From positions 1 to 19,534 of the forward strand of contig JAQGNM010000529.1 in NCBI GenBank assembly GCA_028291845.1: a stretch of 19,534 nt of DNA, written 5' to 3'. The translations under genes were made by a program, and so were the position numbers. This stretch comes from Massilia sp. Its GTDB lineage: Bacteria; Pseudomonadota; Gammaproteobacteria; Burkholderiales; Burkholderiaceae_D. The notes beneath the pieces were generated by a model. The model was given only the letters and a program-made list of their open reading frames with translations, was not told the DNA's origin and made no database searches. Shown piece after piece: positions 1 to 6,048 of this stretch; positions within the stretch are counted from its first letter, which is position 1, and each line of letters begins with the position of its first letter.

Positions 1-761
1 AGCAGCTGGCCGCAGGTCTGGCCGATCGCACGCCCGACCGCGGTCGAGCCGGTGAACGAGATCATGCCGACCAGCGGATGGCGCACCAGCGCTTCGCCGG
101 TGGCCGCGGCGCCGGGAACCACGTGCAACACGCCAGGCGGCAGGCCTGCTTCTTCGAAAATCTCGGCGATCAACAGGCCACCGCAGATCGGCGTCTGGGT
201 GTCGGGTTTCAGGACCACGGCGTTGCCGAGCGCCAGCGCCGGCGCCACCGAGCGCAAAGCCAGCAGCAGCGGAAAGTTCCACGGGGTGATCACGCCGACC
301 ACGCCGATCGGCACCTGGCGCCACTGGTTGCTGCGGCCCGGCATCGACGATGGCAGCAACAAGCCTTCAGGCTGCATCGGCAGCGCCGCGGCCATGTGGA
401 TCTGCTCGTAGCTGGCATTGAACTCCCACTCGGCCTTGCCGGTGATCGAACCGGACTCGCGTTTGATCCAGGTGACGATCTCCGGGGCGCGCGCCTGCAT
501 CAGCTCGGCCGCTTTGCGGATGATGTGGGCGCGGCGGTCGAACGGCATCGCCGCCCACGCCTGCTGCGCGTCGCTGGCCTGTTGCACGGCACGATCGATA
601 TCGGCGGCGTCGGCGATGCCGGTCTGGGCCAGCACCTGCTGGGTGGCCGGCTCCAGCACATCGGCCATGCCGCCGGCAGAGTCGATCCAGCCGCCCGAAT
701 AGATCTTGCCGTTCCAGCCATGGGTTGCCTGTGCGTTGCCTGCCTGTGCGAGTGAATTCAT
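1..761 (-). CDS. Aldehyde dehydrogenase, benzaldehyde dehydrogenase-like (5' part, runs off left edge)
   Basis: NAD(P)-dependent aldehyde dehydrogenase oxidising an aldehyde, probably aromatic, to its acid in the cytoplasm. The 253 residues present begin MNSLAQAGNAQATHGWNGKI. The opening WNGKIYSGGW, then VGVITPWNFP (about 154-164, with the substrate-anchoring Asn at 162), the cofactor Lys in LKPDTQ (K185) and FTGST (236-240) are all ALDH motifs. The N-terminus resembles benzaldehyde/vanillin dehydrogenases (XylC type) more than succinate-semialdehyde dehydrogenases. The catalytic Glu and Cys lie beyond the window. The ATG is well supported: AAGGAGA stands about 6 nt upstream. A sigma-54 promoter and an activator-like dyad lie upstream on the same strand, so expression is probably inducer-dependent. 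ALDH membership is certain; the substrate is inferred. Confidence 0.85.
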   Translation of the reverse strand, partial: MNSLAQAGNAQATHGWNGKIYSGGWIDSAGGMADVLEPATQQVLAQTGIADAADIDRAVQQASDAQQAWAAMPFDRRAHIIRKAAELMQARAPEIVTWIKRESGSITGKAEWEFNASYEQIHMAAALPMQPEGLLLPSSMPGRSNQWRQVPIGVVGVITPWNFPLLLALRSVAPALALGNAVVLKPDTQTPICGGLLIAEIFEEAGLPPGVLHVVPGAAATGEALVRHPLVGMISFTGSTAVGRAIGQTCGQL

Positions 762-823
762 GGTGTCTCCTTCTGTTGGTAGTGTGGGTGCGTTTTCAAG
801 CACGAGTGTTGCTCCACTACCTA

Positions 824-841
824 TCGCAAAAGGTGTGCCAA
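824..841 (-). promoter_or_regulatory. Sigma-54 (-24/-12) promoter of the benzaldehyde dehydrogenase-like gene
   Basis: Read on the minus strand the sequence is TTGGCACACCTTTTGCGA. It has the -24 TGGCAC element, then the -12 TTGC element, with exactly 10 nt between the invariant GG (838-839) and GC (826-827). That is the RpoN spacing. The predicted start near 814 gives a leader of about 53 nt before the ATG at 761. No comparable sigma-70 promoter was noticed between it and the gene. Confidence 0.75.
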
Positions 842-935
842 CCGGAACTCGCAAAGCAGACAAGACGCAAGTTCTTGATTATTCAAAGATTTTTTCTTGG
901 GACCGAGCGCTGTGGGCGCGCCGTCGAGGTCACGG

Positions 936-972
936 TGTCGCAAGTTGAACCGGGGTGTCGCAGTCTGCGACA
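936..972 (-). promoter_or_regulatory. Probable enhancer-binding (UAS) sites for a sigma-54 activator
   Basis: A perfect dyad TGTCGCA-GTC-TGCGACA occupies 956-972. A second TGTCGCA arm starts at 936, exactly 20 bp (two helical turns) away, with a degenerate partner arm. The pair lies about 110-160 bp upstream of the -12 element, where bacterial enhancer-binding proteins normally bind. Dyads of this general TGTC...GACA form are associated with Fis-type activators of the AcoR kind. That assignment is from memory and the regulator gene is not in the window. Confidence 0.6.
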
Positions 973-1106
973 GGCTGACCGGAATTGAATGCCGCCGAGG
1001 GGCCATGGCCGCCGATCCTGCGCAGCCCATGATGACGCCTACGCCCAGGCGGCGCTCATACTTTGACCCGGAAACAGACCGGGCGCGAGGGCATCCCCCC
1101 TCGAAA
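973..1106. other. Non-coding stretch between the UAS and the first hairpin
   Basis: No convincing gene was found on either strand. The open frames that cross it have no ribosome binding site and run into the regulatory dyad or the tRNA-derived repeat. It may be the far upstream part of the aldehyde dehydrogenase control region. Confidence 0.4.
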
Positions 1107-1136
1107 CGAAAACGCCAACCCGCAAGGGTTGGCGTT
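1107..1136 (-). terminator. Hairpin terminator of tRNA-Phe repeat copy 1
   Basis: AACGCCAACCC (1111-1121) pairs with GGGTTGGCGTT (1126-1136) around a GCAA loop, a perfect 11-bp stem. On the minus strand a short T tract follows. The same type of hairpin (stem core CGCCAA...TTGGCG) lies next to tRNA-Phe copies 2, 3, 5 and 6, so it appears to have been duplicated together with the tRNA end. Confidence 0.65.
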
Positions 1137-1148
1137 CTGTGGAATTGC

Positions 1149-1191
1149 TGGTGTCCCGGGGCGGGATCGAACCACCGACACAAGGATTTTC
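1149..1191 (-). repeat. tRNA-Phe 3' fragment, copy 1
   Basis: Forty-three bases match the 3' part of the intact tRNA-Phe at 6049-6091, from the encoded CCA end to the anticodon loop, with 2 mismatches (positions 6 and 17). Homology stops inside the anticodon loop. The 5' half of a tRNA is absent, so this cannot make a tRNA. It is the outermost of the downstream copies and bounds the BON/LtrA block. Confidence 0.85.
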
Positions 1192-1259
1192 GGGACCGCT
1201 ACTGGTCGCCGCACTCACCAGGCGGCTCATTGGTGTACTTTGTTCCCAGCCATGCCACC

Positions 1260-1916
1260 TTACGGCTGTATGACGAGACGGTCCTCGACCCGCTTGACGC
1301 CCGGTGCCTGCCAGGCGGCGCGTTCGGCTTGTTCGCGTTCAAACCATGAATGCACGGTCCCCTTGAGGACCACTTCGCCGTCGGTGGCATCAACCTGGAT
1401 TTTTTTCGCATCCACCTCGGCACTGCGCAAGAACGCTGCCTCGATCTGGCGTTTGATTTCTTGCGCGGCGACTTTGGGTTTGACCGTGATCGAGTTGATC
1501 ACGCCCTTGGCACCCTTGACGCCCCGTACCGACATCTCGGCCTTTTCTTTCTGGTAGTTCCACTCGGTCTCGCCTTCCAGCGTAATCCAGCCGTCCCTGA
1601 CGATCACCTTGAAGTTCTGGTGCGAATAGGGCATCTGCATCTTCATCGCCTCGACCGCATCGCGCGCGATGTCGGGATCCGGACGCTGGTCGATGCCCGG
1701 CAGGCGTACCTCGAGATCGTTAGCGACGCCGACGACCCCCTGCACCCGCTTCACATCGTGTTCGGCCTCGAATTTCTGAAGGTAGCTCGGAATAAACCCC
1801 GTCAGGGTGACGACGCCGCCCTTGGCGCTCACCGCGATGTCCTTTGCATCGATGTCGGGGTCCCATCGTAATTCGGCCTCGACATCTCGTTTGATCTCGT
1901 CGTCGGTTTTCATCAT
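1260..1916 (-). CDS. Triple BON-domain protein
   Basis: 218 residues made almost entirely of three BON domains at about 5-72, 81-149 and 152-217. Each has the usual alternation of a helix followed by a GGVVTLTG / GWITLEGE / GEVVLKGT beta strand with a central Gly. BON proteins (OsmY-like) bind membranes or phospholipid and are usually stress-induced. No signal peptide is visible, so this one is probably cytoplasmic or membrane-associated from the inside. Two adjacent ATG codons exist. The second (1911-1913) stands 5 nt from GGAG and is the better start, giving 217 aa. It diverges from the LtrA gene, with a perfect FNR-type box in the shared 329-bp control region. It sits between tRNA-Phe fragments 1 and 2, so it may be acquired cargo. 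Confidence 0.9.
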   Translation of the reverse strand: MMKTDDEIKRDVEAELRWDPDIDAKDIAVSAKGGVVTLTGFIPSYLQKFEAEHDVKRVQGVVGVANDLEVRLPGIDQRPDPDIARDAVEAMKMQMPYSHQNFKVIVRDGWITLEGETEWNYQKEKAEMSVRGVKGAKGVINSITVKPKVAAQEIKRQIEAAFLRSAEVDAKKIQVDATDGEVVLKGTVHSWFEREQAERAAWQAPGVKRVEDRLVIQP

Positions 1917-2077
1917 ATCTCCATTCGCTCAGTAGGTAGGAATCTGGCGAAGCTGGCGCTTCGTCGCTTGCCGTCATGCATGCGCCTGTCAGCGTGACGG
2001 GGCGCTGCGCATGATCAACCAGCATAGGTGCTCGCGGCGGGTTCCGAAACGGGTAGGCTGTCGCTGACGCCCTAGGC

Positions 2078-2091
2078 TTGATGTAGATCAA
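2078..2091. promoter_or_regulatory. FNR/ANR-type box TTGAT-N4-ATCAA
   Basis: TTGATGTAGATCAA is a perfect match to the FNR/ANR/Dnr consensus. It is placed almost midway between the divergent BON (start 1916 or 1913) and LtrA (start 2246) genes. It suggests oxygen- or nitric-oxide-responsive control of one or both. No strong -10 hexamer at the class II distance was found on either side, so which gene it serves is open. Confidence 0.7.
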
Positions 2092-2245
2092 AGCGCCGGT
2101 GACTTCGACCCGTGCGCGGCGCCGTCGCCCTTAAAGTCGATGGGCTAAGCAGGAAGGAGGCGTCACGAAACGCCAGGTGTACGAGCTTAAGCGGCCGGGC
2201 GCCGAACGCGGCCCGCGCGGCGCAAGGTAGAGACCATCCGGCGAT

Positions 2246-3406
2246 ATGTACAACACAAAATATTTCGAGCCCGATCGTCGTGCCACCTGGCTCGAGTTGT
2301 TCTTCGACCTGATTTTTGCGGTGACGATCAGTGACGTAACGCATATCCTGAACAGCACGCGCGACGGTCATCTCGACCCGCTCCAGTTCTGGAAATTCGT
2401 CCTGGTTTTCATCCCTTTGTGGTGGATCTGGGGCAGCCACACGATGTATGCCAACCGGTTCGATGCGGATGACCGGAAGCATCGGCTGGCAACCCTGCTC
2501 ATCATGTTCCTGCTGATTATCATGTCAGGCTTGATTGGCCAACGATTCCTGGCCCGCTTTGAGGTCATCATCGTCTGCTACGTCGGTTCGAAATACATCA
2601 TCGCCATGATGTATTTCGTGTCGAAATACCGGCACAAGGAAAGCGTGGGACTCACAACGGCAGTTGGCTGGGTGACCGTCACTGGCGCCACCATCAGCCT
2701 CGCGTCGATCCTGGTCCCGGCGCCACAGCGTTATGGCGTGTTTTACCTTGGAATACTGTTCGATCTGGTCGCGTTCATCTTTTTTTTGCCGCGTCGGCTC
2801 CAGGCCATCCCGGTGCATACCGAACACCTGATCGAGCGCGTGGGCCTGCTCACGATCATCATACTGGGAGAGTCCGTCAGCAGCCTGTCCAGCGGGCTGG
2901 CCAACATCAACTGGACTGTGGAGAGGCTGCTGATAGCCGCCACCGGCTTCGTGATGATATCGGGCATCTGGTGGGTCTACTTTGACAGTTTTCACCTGCT
3001 GACCGAACAGCAGCTCACGACTGGCCATTCGGTCCTGTACTCGCACTTCTTCGTCTTCATCGGCCTGTCGATTCTGGCCAGCCTGATCCGGCACGCGATC
3101 CTGGACGACATGGCGGTATCCGATTTCCGCTTACTGTCGGCCATCGGCGCGGTCTGCTTTTTCATAGGCAAGCAGTACGGCTATTTCATGGAGCGTCCGG
3201 AGCTGCGGCGCCAGCTGGTCGTCAACACCCTGGCCGTCTACGTGTTGACCGGGTTTGCCCTGCTATTGCCCGGAACCGGTTACATCCTGCTCGGTATGAC
3301 CACTGCGGTGATTTGCTATGCTTTTCTCAGTCTCAGATACCTGAACGTCCCCCTCGCGCGTCACAAACATCCGCGCAAGGGCGCTATCACGGGCCACCAG
3401 CCATGA
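2246..3406 (+). CDS. Low temperature requirement protein A (LtrA) family membrane protein
   Basis: 386 residues. The N-terminus RRATWLELFFDLIFAV is the LtrA-family signature, followed by a WWIWGSH segment and about ten hydrophobic helices (for example around residues 50-65, 80-95, 105-120, 135-155, 165-180 and 195-210). The C-terminus is short and basic. LtrA was first described in Listeria as needed for growth in the cold. The biochemical role of the family is not established. The ATG chosen has no good Shine-Dalgarno sequence, but the family's conserved block starts only 13 residues later, so a longer N-terminus is not required. It is divergent from the BON gene and lies in the block between tRNA-Phe fragments 1 and 2. 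Confidence 0.88.
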   Translation: MYNTKYFEPDRRATWLELFFDLIFAVTISDVTHILNSTRDGHLDPLQFWKFVLVFIPLWWIWGSHTMYANRFDADDRKHRLATLLIMFLLIIMSGLIGQRFLARFEVIIVCYVGSKYIIAMMYFVSKYRHKESVGLTTAVGWVTVTGATISLASILVPAPQRYGVFYLGILFDLVAFIFFLPRRLQAIPVHTEHLIERVGLLTIIILGESVSSLSSGLANINWTVERLLIAATGFVMISGIWWVYFDSFHLLTEQQLTTGHSVLYSHFFVFIGLSILASLIRHAILDDMAVSDFRLLSAIGAVCFFIGKQYGYFMERPELRRQLVVNTLAVYVLTGFALLLPGTGYILLGMTTAVICYAFLSLRYLNVPLARHKHPRKGAITGHQP

Positions 3407-3424
3407 GCGACACAGCAAATTTTC

Positions 3425-3443
3425 CAGCCACGATGCGTGGCTG
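3425..3443. terminator. Hairpin after the LtrA gene
   Basis: CAGCCACG (3425-3432) and CGTGGCTG (3436-3443) form a perfect 8-bp stem with a 3-nt loop, 18 nt after the LtrA stop codon. No T tract follows directly, so termination strength is doubtful. The next hairpin at 3526-3559 may do the real work. Confidence 0.4.
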
Positions 3444-3525
3444 CGCCATCCGGGCGTGAGCGAAGAAGCGCCGTAGTTTTTGTACCGAAAGTGGACCGCA
3501 CGCCAGGTTTTCTGCCGTTAGAAAC

Positions 3526-3559
3526 AAAAAACGCCAACCCATCGAGGTTGGCGTTTTTT
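3526..3559. terminator. Bidirectional terminator of tRNA-Phe repeat copy 2
   Basis: AACGCCAACC and GGTTGGCGTT extended by A and T runs give a 14-bp stem (3526-3539 with 3546-3559), with a 6-nt loop and six T on each strand. It can terminate the LtrA transcript on the plus strand and would be the terminator of the neighbouring tRNA-Phe copy on the minus strand. Confidence 0.8.
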
Positions 3560-3572
3560 GTTGAGACGTTCT

Positions 3573-3619
3573 TGGTGGCCCGGGGCGGAATCGAACCACC
3601 GACACAAGGATTTTCAATC
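3573..3619 (-). repeat. tRNA-Phe 3' fragment, copy 2 (47 bp identical)
   Basis: Forty-seven bases are identical to 6049-6095 of the intact tRNA-Phe gene, running from the CCA end through the acceptor 3' strand, T arm and anticodon loop into the anticodon stem. Identity then ends abruptly. This is the usual extent of an integration core site in a tRNA gene, and the perfect identity suggests it is the youngest or best-conserved copy. Confidence 0.9.
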
Positions 3620-3693
3620 TTTGGCTCCAATCGATTTGGTTGCCCGTCAAAGTTGCGCTTGGTCGCACATGCCGCAAGGGCTTGGCCGTAAGG

Positions 3694-4140
3694 TCAATTC
3701 GGTGCTGGATTGGGTGGAGCCGCCGTTCCTGCCCTAAGCGGATAACACTGGAATGCCTCTACCGCCACATGGGCGTCCATGAAATCGCGGAATGCCGCGA
3801 TACGGTCGTCCTCGACCGTGAACACGTGGACCCAGTCGCTCTCGAAATCCAGACCGGTGTCTTGGCCGTCCACGCACTGTGTCCCAGGACGACCACCTTG
3901 TTGCCTTGGGCGATGAACTGCTTCGGGGTGAATTCGCGCATCGCCTGCTTTTCGGCGGCCAGTCGAAAACTCCGCGACCTGGTCGCACCCCGTCCGCTTG
4001 CCGGTAAAGGACAGGCCGGGCACGGCCGGCAGTTCCCATTCGACCTGCGGTGTCATGCAAGAGAGAACACTTTCGAGGTCGCCGCGCGCGTAAGCAGCGT
4101 AGGCGTCTTTCACCAAATCGGTATTCTGCTGCTCGTTCAT
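3694..4140 (-). pseudogene. SnoaL/NTF2-like protein with two compensating frameshifts
   Basis: The frame starts MNEQQNTDLVKDAYAAYARG and ends FTVEDDRIAAFRDFMDAHVA. These are typical first-helix and last-strand segments of small SnoaL-like (NTF2 fold) proteins of about 130-150 aa. Between roughly residues 58 and 93 the frame reads Arg-rich nonsense. The expected MREFTPKQFIAQGNKVVVLG is found intact in another minus-strand frame. Restoring the family sequence needs one base removed in the AAAA run at 3966-3969 and one base added near 3860-3863. The ATG at 4140 has GGAGGTGATC directly upstream, better than the GTG two codons earlier. Either a recently dead gene or two sequencing errors. Substrate unknown. 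Confidence 0.75.
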
Positions 4141-4380
4141 GATCACCTCCGGTCACGCAATTGGTTGTCCATTCAGTATGCGCCAGAACCTCGAATCCGG
4201 GCAAAACGACCGACGCGATTTCCGCATCATCTTCCTGTTGATGACGGTGGCCAGACCCCGTGCGGGTAAGGCGCAGGGTAGCCGCGCCGCTTCGAGTGTT
4301 GTCAGAATCTGCCATAGCCTTCCGACACCCATTTGCAGGAGACCACAAATCTTACGTTTTTAGTCAGAGCGGCGATACGT
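4141..4380. other. Non-coding stretch upstream of two divergent genes
   Basis: It must carry the promoters for the SnoaL-like gene (minus) and the small membrane protein (plus). No clear -35/-10 pair could be picked out. The open frames that cross it lack start signals. Confidence 0.35.
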
Positions 4381-4743
4381 ATGCTAAAGCTAACGATCGC
4401 TGTTGCATTATTAGTGCTGGCAGCTTTGGCCAGCACGATGACCTACACCGGTTTCCTTGTCGTCGGGGTTTTGGCCGATCAGCTCGGCACGGGTCGGGTC
4501 GGCGCGGGACTGCTTCTTGGCGGTCTCTTTGCAAGATTTCCTTGGGTAAACAAAGGTAAGCTACGCATTGTTGGCCTGTTACCTAAACCTGTCCGGCGAC
4601 CACTCATAGTGAGCTTGCTCGCACTCTGCATGTTGAACTTTCTGTCGCGAGGCGATTACGTGCCCGCCCTGTTGACGGGTTTGCTACGGCTTTTCTTCTT
4701 ACCTACCCTTGCTTACGAAAAGCTATATTCCATCGAATGTTAG
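4381..4743 (+). CDS. Small hydrophobic protein of unknown function
   Basis: 120 residues from the ATG. It begins MLKLTIAVALLVLAALAS, a strong hydrophobic segment that may be a membrane anchor or signal. A Gly-rich stretch VGAGLLLGGLFARFPWV, two more hydrophobic segments (RRPLIVSLLALCMLNFL and PALLTGLLRLFFLP) and a short tail follow. About three membrane helices are expected. An upstream TTG at 4333 is possible but has no advantage. I do not recognise the family. The stop overlaps the start of the next frame (ATGTTAG), suggesting translational coupling. Its base composition is visibly more AT-rich than the catabolic genes to the right, in keeping with acquired DNA. Confidence 0.65.
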   Translation: MLKLTIAVALLVLAALASTMTYTGFLVVGVLADQLGTGRVGAGLLLGGLFARFPWVNKGKLRIVGLLPKPVRRPLIVSLLALCMLNFLSRGDYVPALLTGLLRLFFLPTLAYEKLYSIEC

Positions 4744-5003
4744 CGTCTGTCTTTAAATTCGCTGGCCGCAACTCTTCCAAAACCACGGATGACACGGTCA
4801 TTGAAGCTGAATTCAGGGAAAAGAAAGAGTGGGGCTTCATCGCATCGAGCTGCCGGGCACTCCCTTCACGACCAATAACACGAAGGCGTAGACGTGCGCA
4901 AACAAAAGCGCCAACCTGCATGGGTTGGCGTGTTGCTGAGACATTCTTGGCGGCCCGGGGCGGAATCGAACGACCGAGACAAGGATTTCAATCCTCTGCT
5001 TAG
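4737..5003 (+). CDS. Small unknown protein, apparently cut short by the tRNA-Phe repeat
   Basis: The ATG overlaps the stop of the upstream gene by sharing ATGTTAG. The first 35 residues or so (MLASVFKFAGRNSSKTTDDT, then an acidic/basic stretch with VIEAEFREKKE) look like a genuine protein. From about residue 48 the frame enters an Arg run, then the repeat hairpin, and finally reads through the tRNA-Phe pseudogene as ARGGIERPRQGF, a translation that cannot be meaningful. I infer a real 5' end whose original 3' end was replaced when the tRNA-derived segment arrived. Function unknown. Confidence 0.4.
   Translation: MLASVFKFAGRNSSKTTDDTVIEAEFREKKEWGFIASSCRALPSRPITRRRRRAQTKAPTCMGWRVAETFLAARGGIERPRQGFQSSA
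4904..4930 (-). terminator. Hairpin of tRNA-Phe repeat copy 3
   Basis: CGCCAACC (4909-4916) pairs with GGTTGGCG (4923-4930) around TGCATG, followed on the minus strand by a short T run (4907-4904). It is the same family of hairpin as next to the intact tRNA-Phe, with a shortened stem. Confidence 0.6.
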
Positions 5004-5022
5004 CCTACCGAGCTACCTGGCA
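4948..5022 (-). pseudogene. tRNA-Phe pseudogene (nearly full-length copy 3)
   Basis: The whole tRNA-Phe gene can be aligned, unlike the other fragments. The 3' half and T arm are well kept. The anticodon loop has lost one base (TTGAAA, six instead of seven), the D loop is rearranged, and the acceptor 5' strand no longer pairs fully with CCGGGCC. Similarity continues a little into the upstream flank (compare 5021-5036 with 6123-6138), but the TATAAT of the intact gene has decayed. It is therefore a duplicated and dead tRNA gene rather than a simple att fragment. Confidence 0.8.
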
Positions 5023-5068
5023 AAGGGGCGCAATCATGGCCGGTGTGATTCCCGGCCAATGCCCTCGT

Positions 5069-5650
5069 TCAGGGTAAGGCCAGTTTCTCAAGCAATTGCT
5101 CGCCTTGTGCAGCGTCCACCACCTCGACACGCGCGAACTTCAAATTGTCGTAGCCATGAATACGGCCGACCACCGGCCACCAGTCGTACAGGAAGAGTTG
5201 CACCGGCCGCCACATCGCCACCCATCCGTTGTTGGTCAGGCTTTCGCGCGCGATGCGACCAGCCGCGCCCTGGGCCGGGTGGGTGAGCATTTCGGCCGCC
5301 AGCAGGCAGGCCGCGACGAAGGCCAGCCCGATGGCCAGGCTAATCCTGCCCTGCCGCAGCAGCTGCCGCAGTTCCGCGCGTACCAGGTCCGACTTGTAGC
5401 CGTAGTGGTTGTGGATGGCCTCGGACATCAGGTCGCTCGCGTCTTGCGCTGAATCGAGCTGTTCGACATGGATGGTCAGTTGCAGCCGGCTGCCCCGTGC
5501 TATCGGCAGGGCCCAGCCTTCGATGTAGGCCTCGGCCGAACGCGCCAGGTCCTTGGTCAGGAAGGGCGACGGATCGAGCGAATTGAACAATTGCTGAAGC
5601 TCGCGAACGCGCAGTTCCAGGGTATGGACGGGGAGGTGGTTGGGTTTCAT
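5069..5650 (-). CDS. Conserved-looking membrane protein of unknown function
   Basis: 193 residues starting MKPNHLPVHTLELRVRELQQ. The N-terminal ~110 residues are soluble and mixed alpha/beta. One clear membrane helix, ISLAIGLAFVAACLLAAEML, lies at about 117-136. The C-terminus contains an aromatic segment with FLYDWWPVVGRIHGY. I do not recognise a named family. The open frame can be extended to 5755, but that extension translates the decayed tRNA fragment and the tail of the zeta-toxin remnant, so the ATG at 5650 is chosen although its Shine-Dalgarno sequence is poor. The gene occupies the whole block between tRNA-Phe copies 3 and 4. No promoter was identified. Confidence 0.7.
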   Translation of the reverse strand: MKPNHLPVHTLELRVRELQQLFNSLDPSPFLTKDLARSAEAYIEGWALPIARGSRLQLTIHVEQLDSAQDASDLMSEAIHNHYGYKSDLVRAELRQLLRQGRISLAIGLAFVAACLLAAEMLTHPAQGAAGRIARESLTNNGWVAMWRPVQLFLYDWWPVVGRIHGYDNLKFARVEVVDAAQGEQLLEKLALP

Positions 5651-5696
5651 AGGGTGCAGGGTAACCTGACCTTGGTGTTGGGTGAAACAGGAGTCT

Positions 5697-5742
5697 TGGC
5701 GGCCCGGACCGCAATCGCATAACCGGAACAAGGACTTTTTAA
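5697..5742 (-). repeat. Decayed tRNA-Phe 3' fragment, copy 4
   Basis: An ungapped alignment over 46 bases to 6049-6094 gives 35 matches. The CCA end, the acceptor strand core GGCCCGG, the ACAAGGA block and the TTTT of the anticodon loop are kept. No terminator hairpin of the repeat family was seen next to it. It appears to be the oldest of the downstream copies. Confidence 0.6.
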
Positions 5743-5978
5743 TGAGCACCGGCACTTCGCCGGCATTGCCCTACAGAGCCCAGGCGTTTACAACGGGGAC
5801 ATAGAGTCGTTCGAAATTGTCCATGCCGGCCGCAAAGCGACCGCGAACGACGATCTCGGGGCTTGCCAATTGAAGGAAGATCACTTTGACACGGTCGCCT
5901 GTCGCCTGCCGCCTGCCACTCTCTAATCAGGCGCAGATAGCCCCGGCCTGACAAGGTAGTTTCAAACGCAAAACTGGT
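5743..5978 (-). pseudogene. Remnant of a zeta-toxin-like (UDP-GlcNAc kinase family) P-loop protein
   Basis: On the minus strand the sequence reads TSFAFETTLSGRGYLRLIRE, a hallmark segment of zeta-toxin / COG4185 ATPases. After a frameshift near 5895 it continues VIFLQLASPE, then loses a stretch, and resumes RFAAGMDNFERLY and PVVNAWAL. A TAG at 5771-5773 interrupts the usual Tyr-Asp-Asn-Ser/Ala element, and GNAGEVPVLI follows. The N-terminal Walker A part is absent because the tRNA-Phe terminator begins immediately upstream. At least one frameshift, one internal deletion and one stop are visible. Family assignment rests on motif memory, not a search. Confidence 0.7.
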
Positions 5979-6002
5979 GCGCGCGCATCCTGTTCCACAA
6001 AC

Positions 6003-6032
6003 AAAAACGCCAAGCTACGAGGGCTTGGCGTT
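6003..6032 (-). terminator. Terminator of the intact tRNA-Phe gene
   Basis: On the minus strand AACGCCAAGC (6032-6023), a 7-nt loop and GCTTGGCGTT (6015-6006) form a perfect 10-bp stem that ends in a run of T (6007-6003). It starts 17 nt after the encoded CCA. Confidence 0.85.
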
Positions 6033-6048
6033 CTGTTCAAAACTGTCT

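Noticed and set aside
78..755. 225-codon plus-strand open frame at the left edge
   Set aside because: Antisense shadow of the benzaldehyde dehydrogenase-like gene.
3437..3691. Plus-strand frame containing ARGGIEPPTQGF, and the similar frames at 1063-1557 and 4894-5286
   Set aside because: These are translations of the reverse strand of tRNA-Phe sequence, a well-known source of false hypothetical proteins. No independent start signals.
5651..5755. Extension of the 193-aa membrane protein to an ATG at 5755
   Set aside because: It translates the decayed tRNA-Phe fragment and the zeta-toxin remnant tail.
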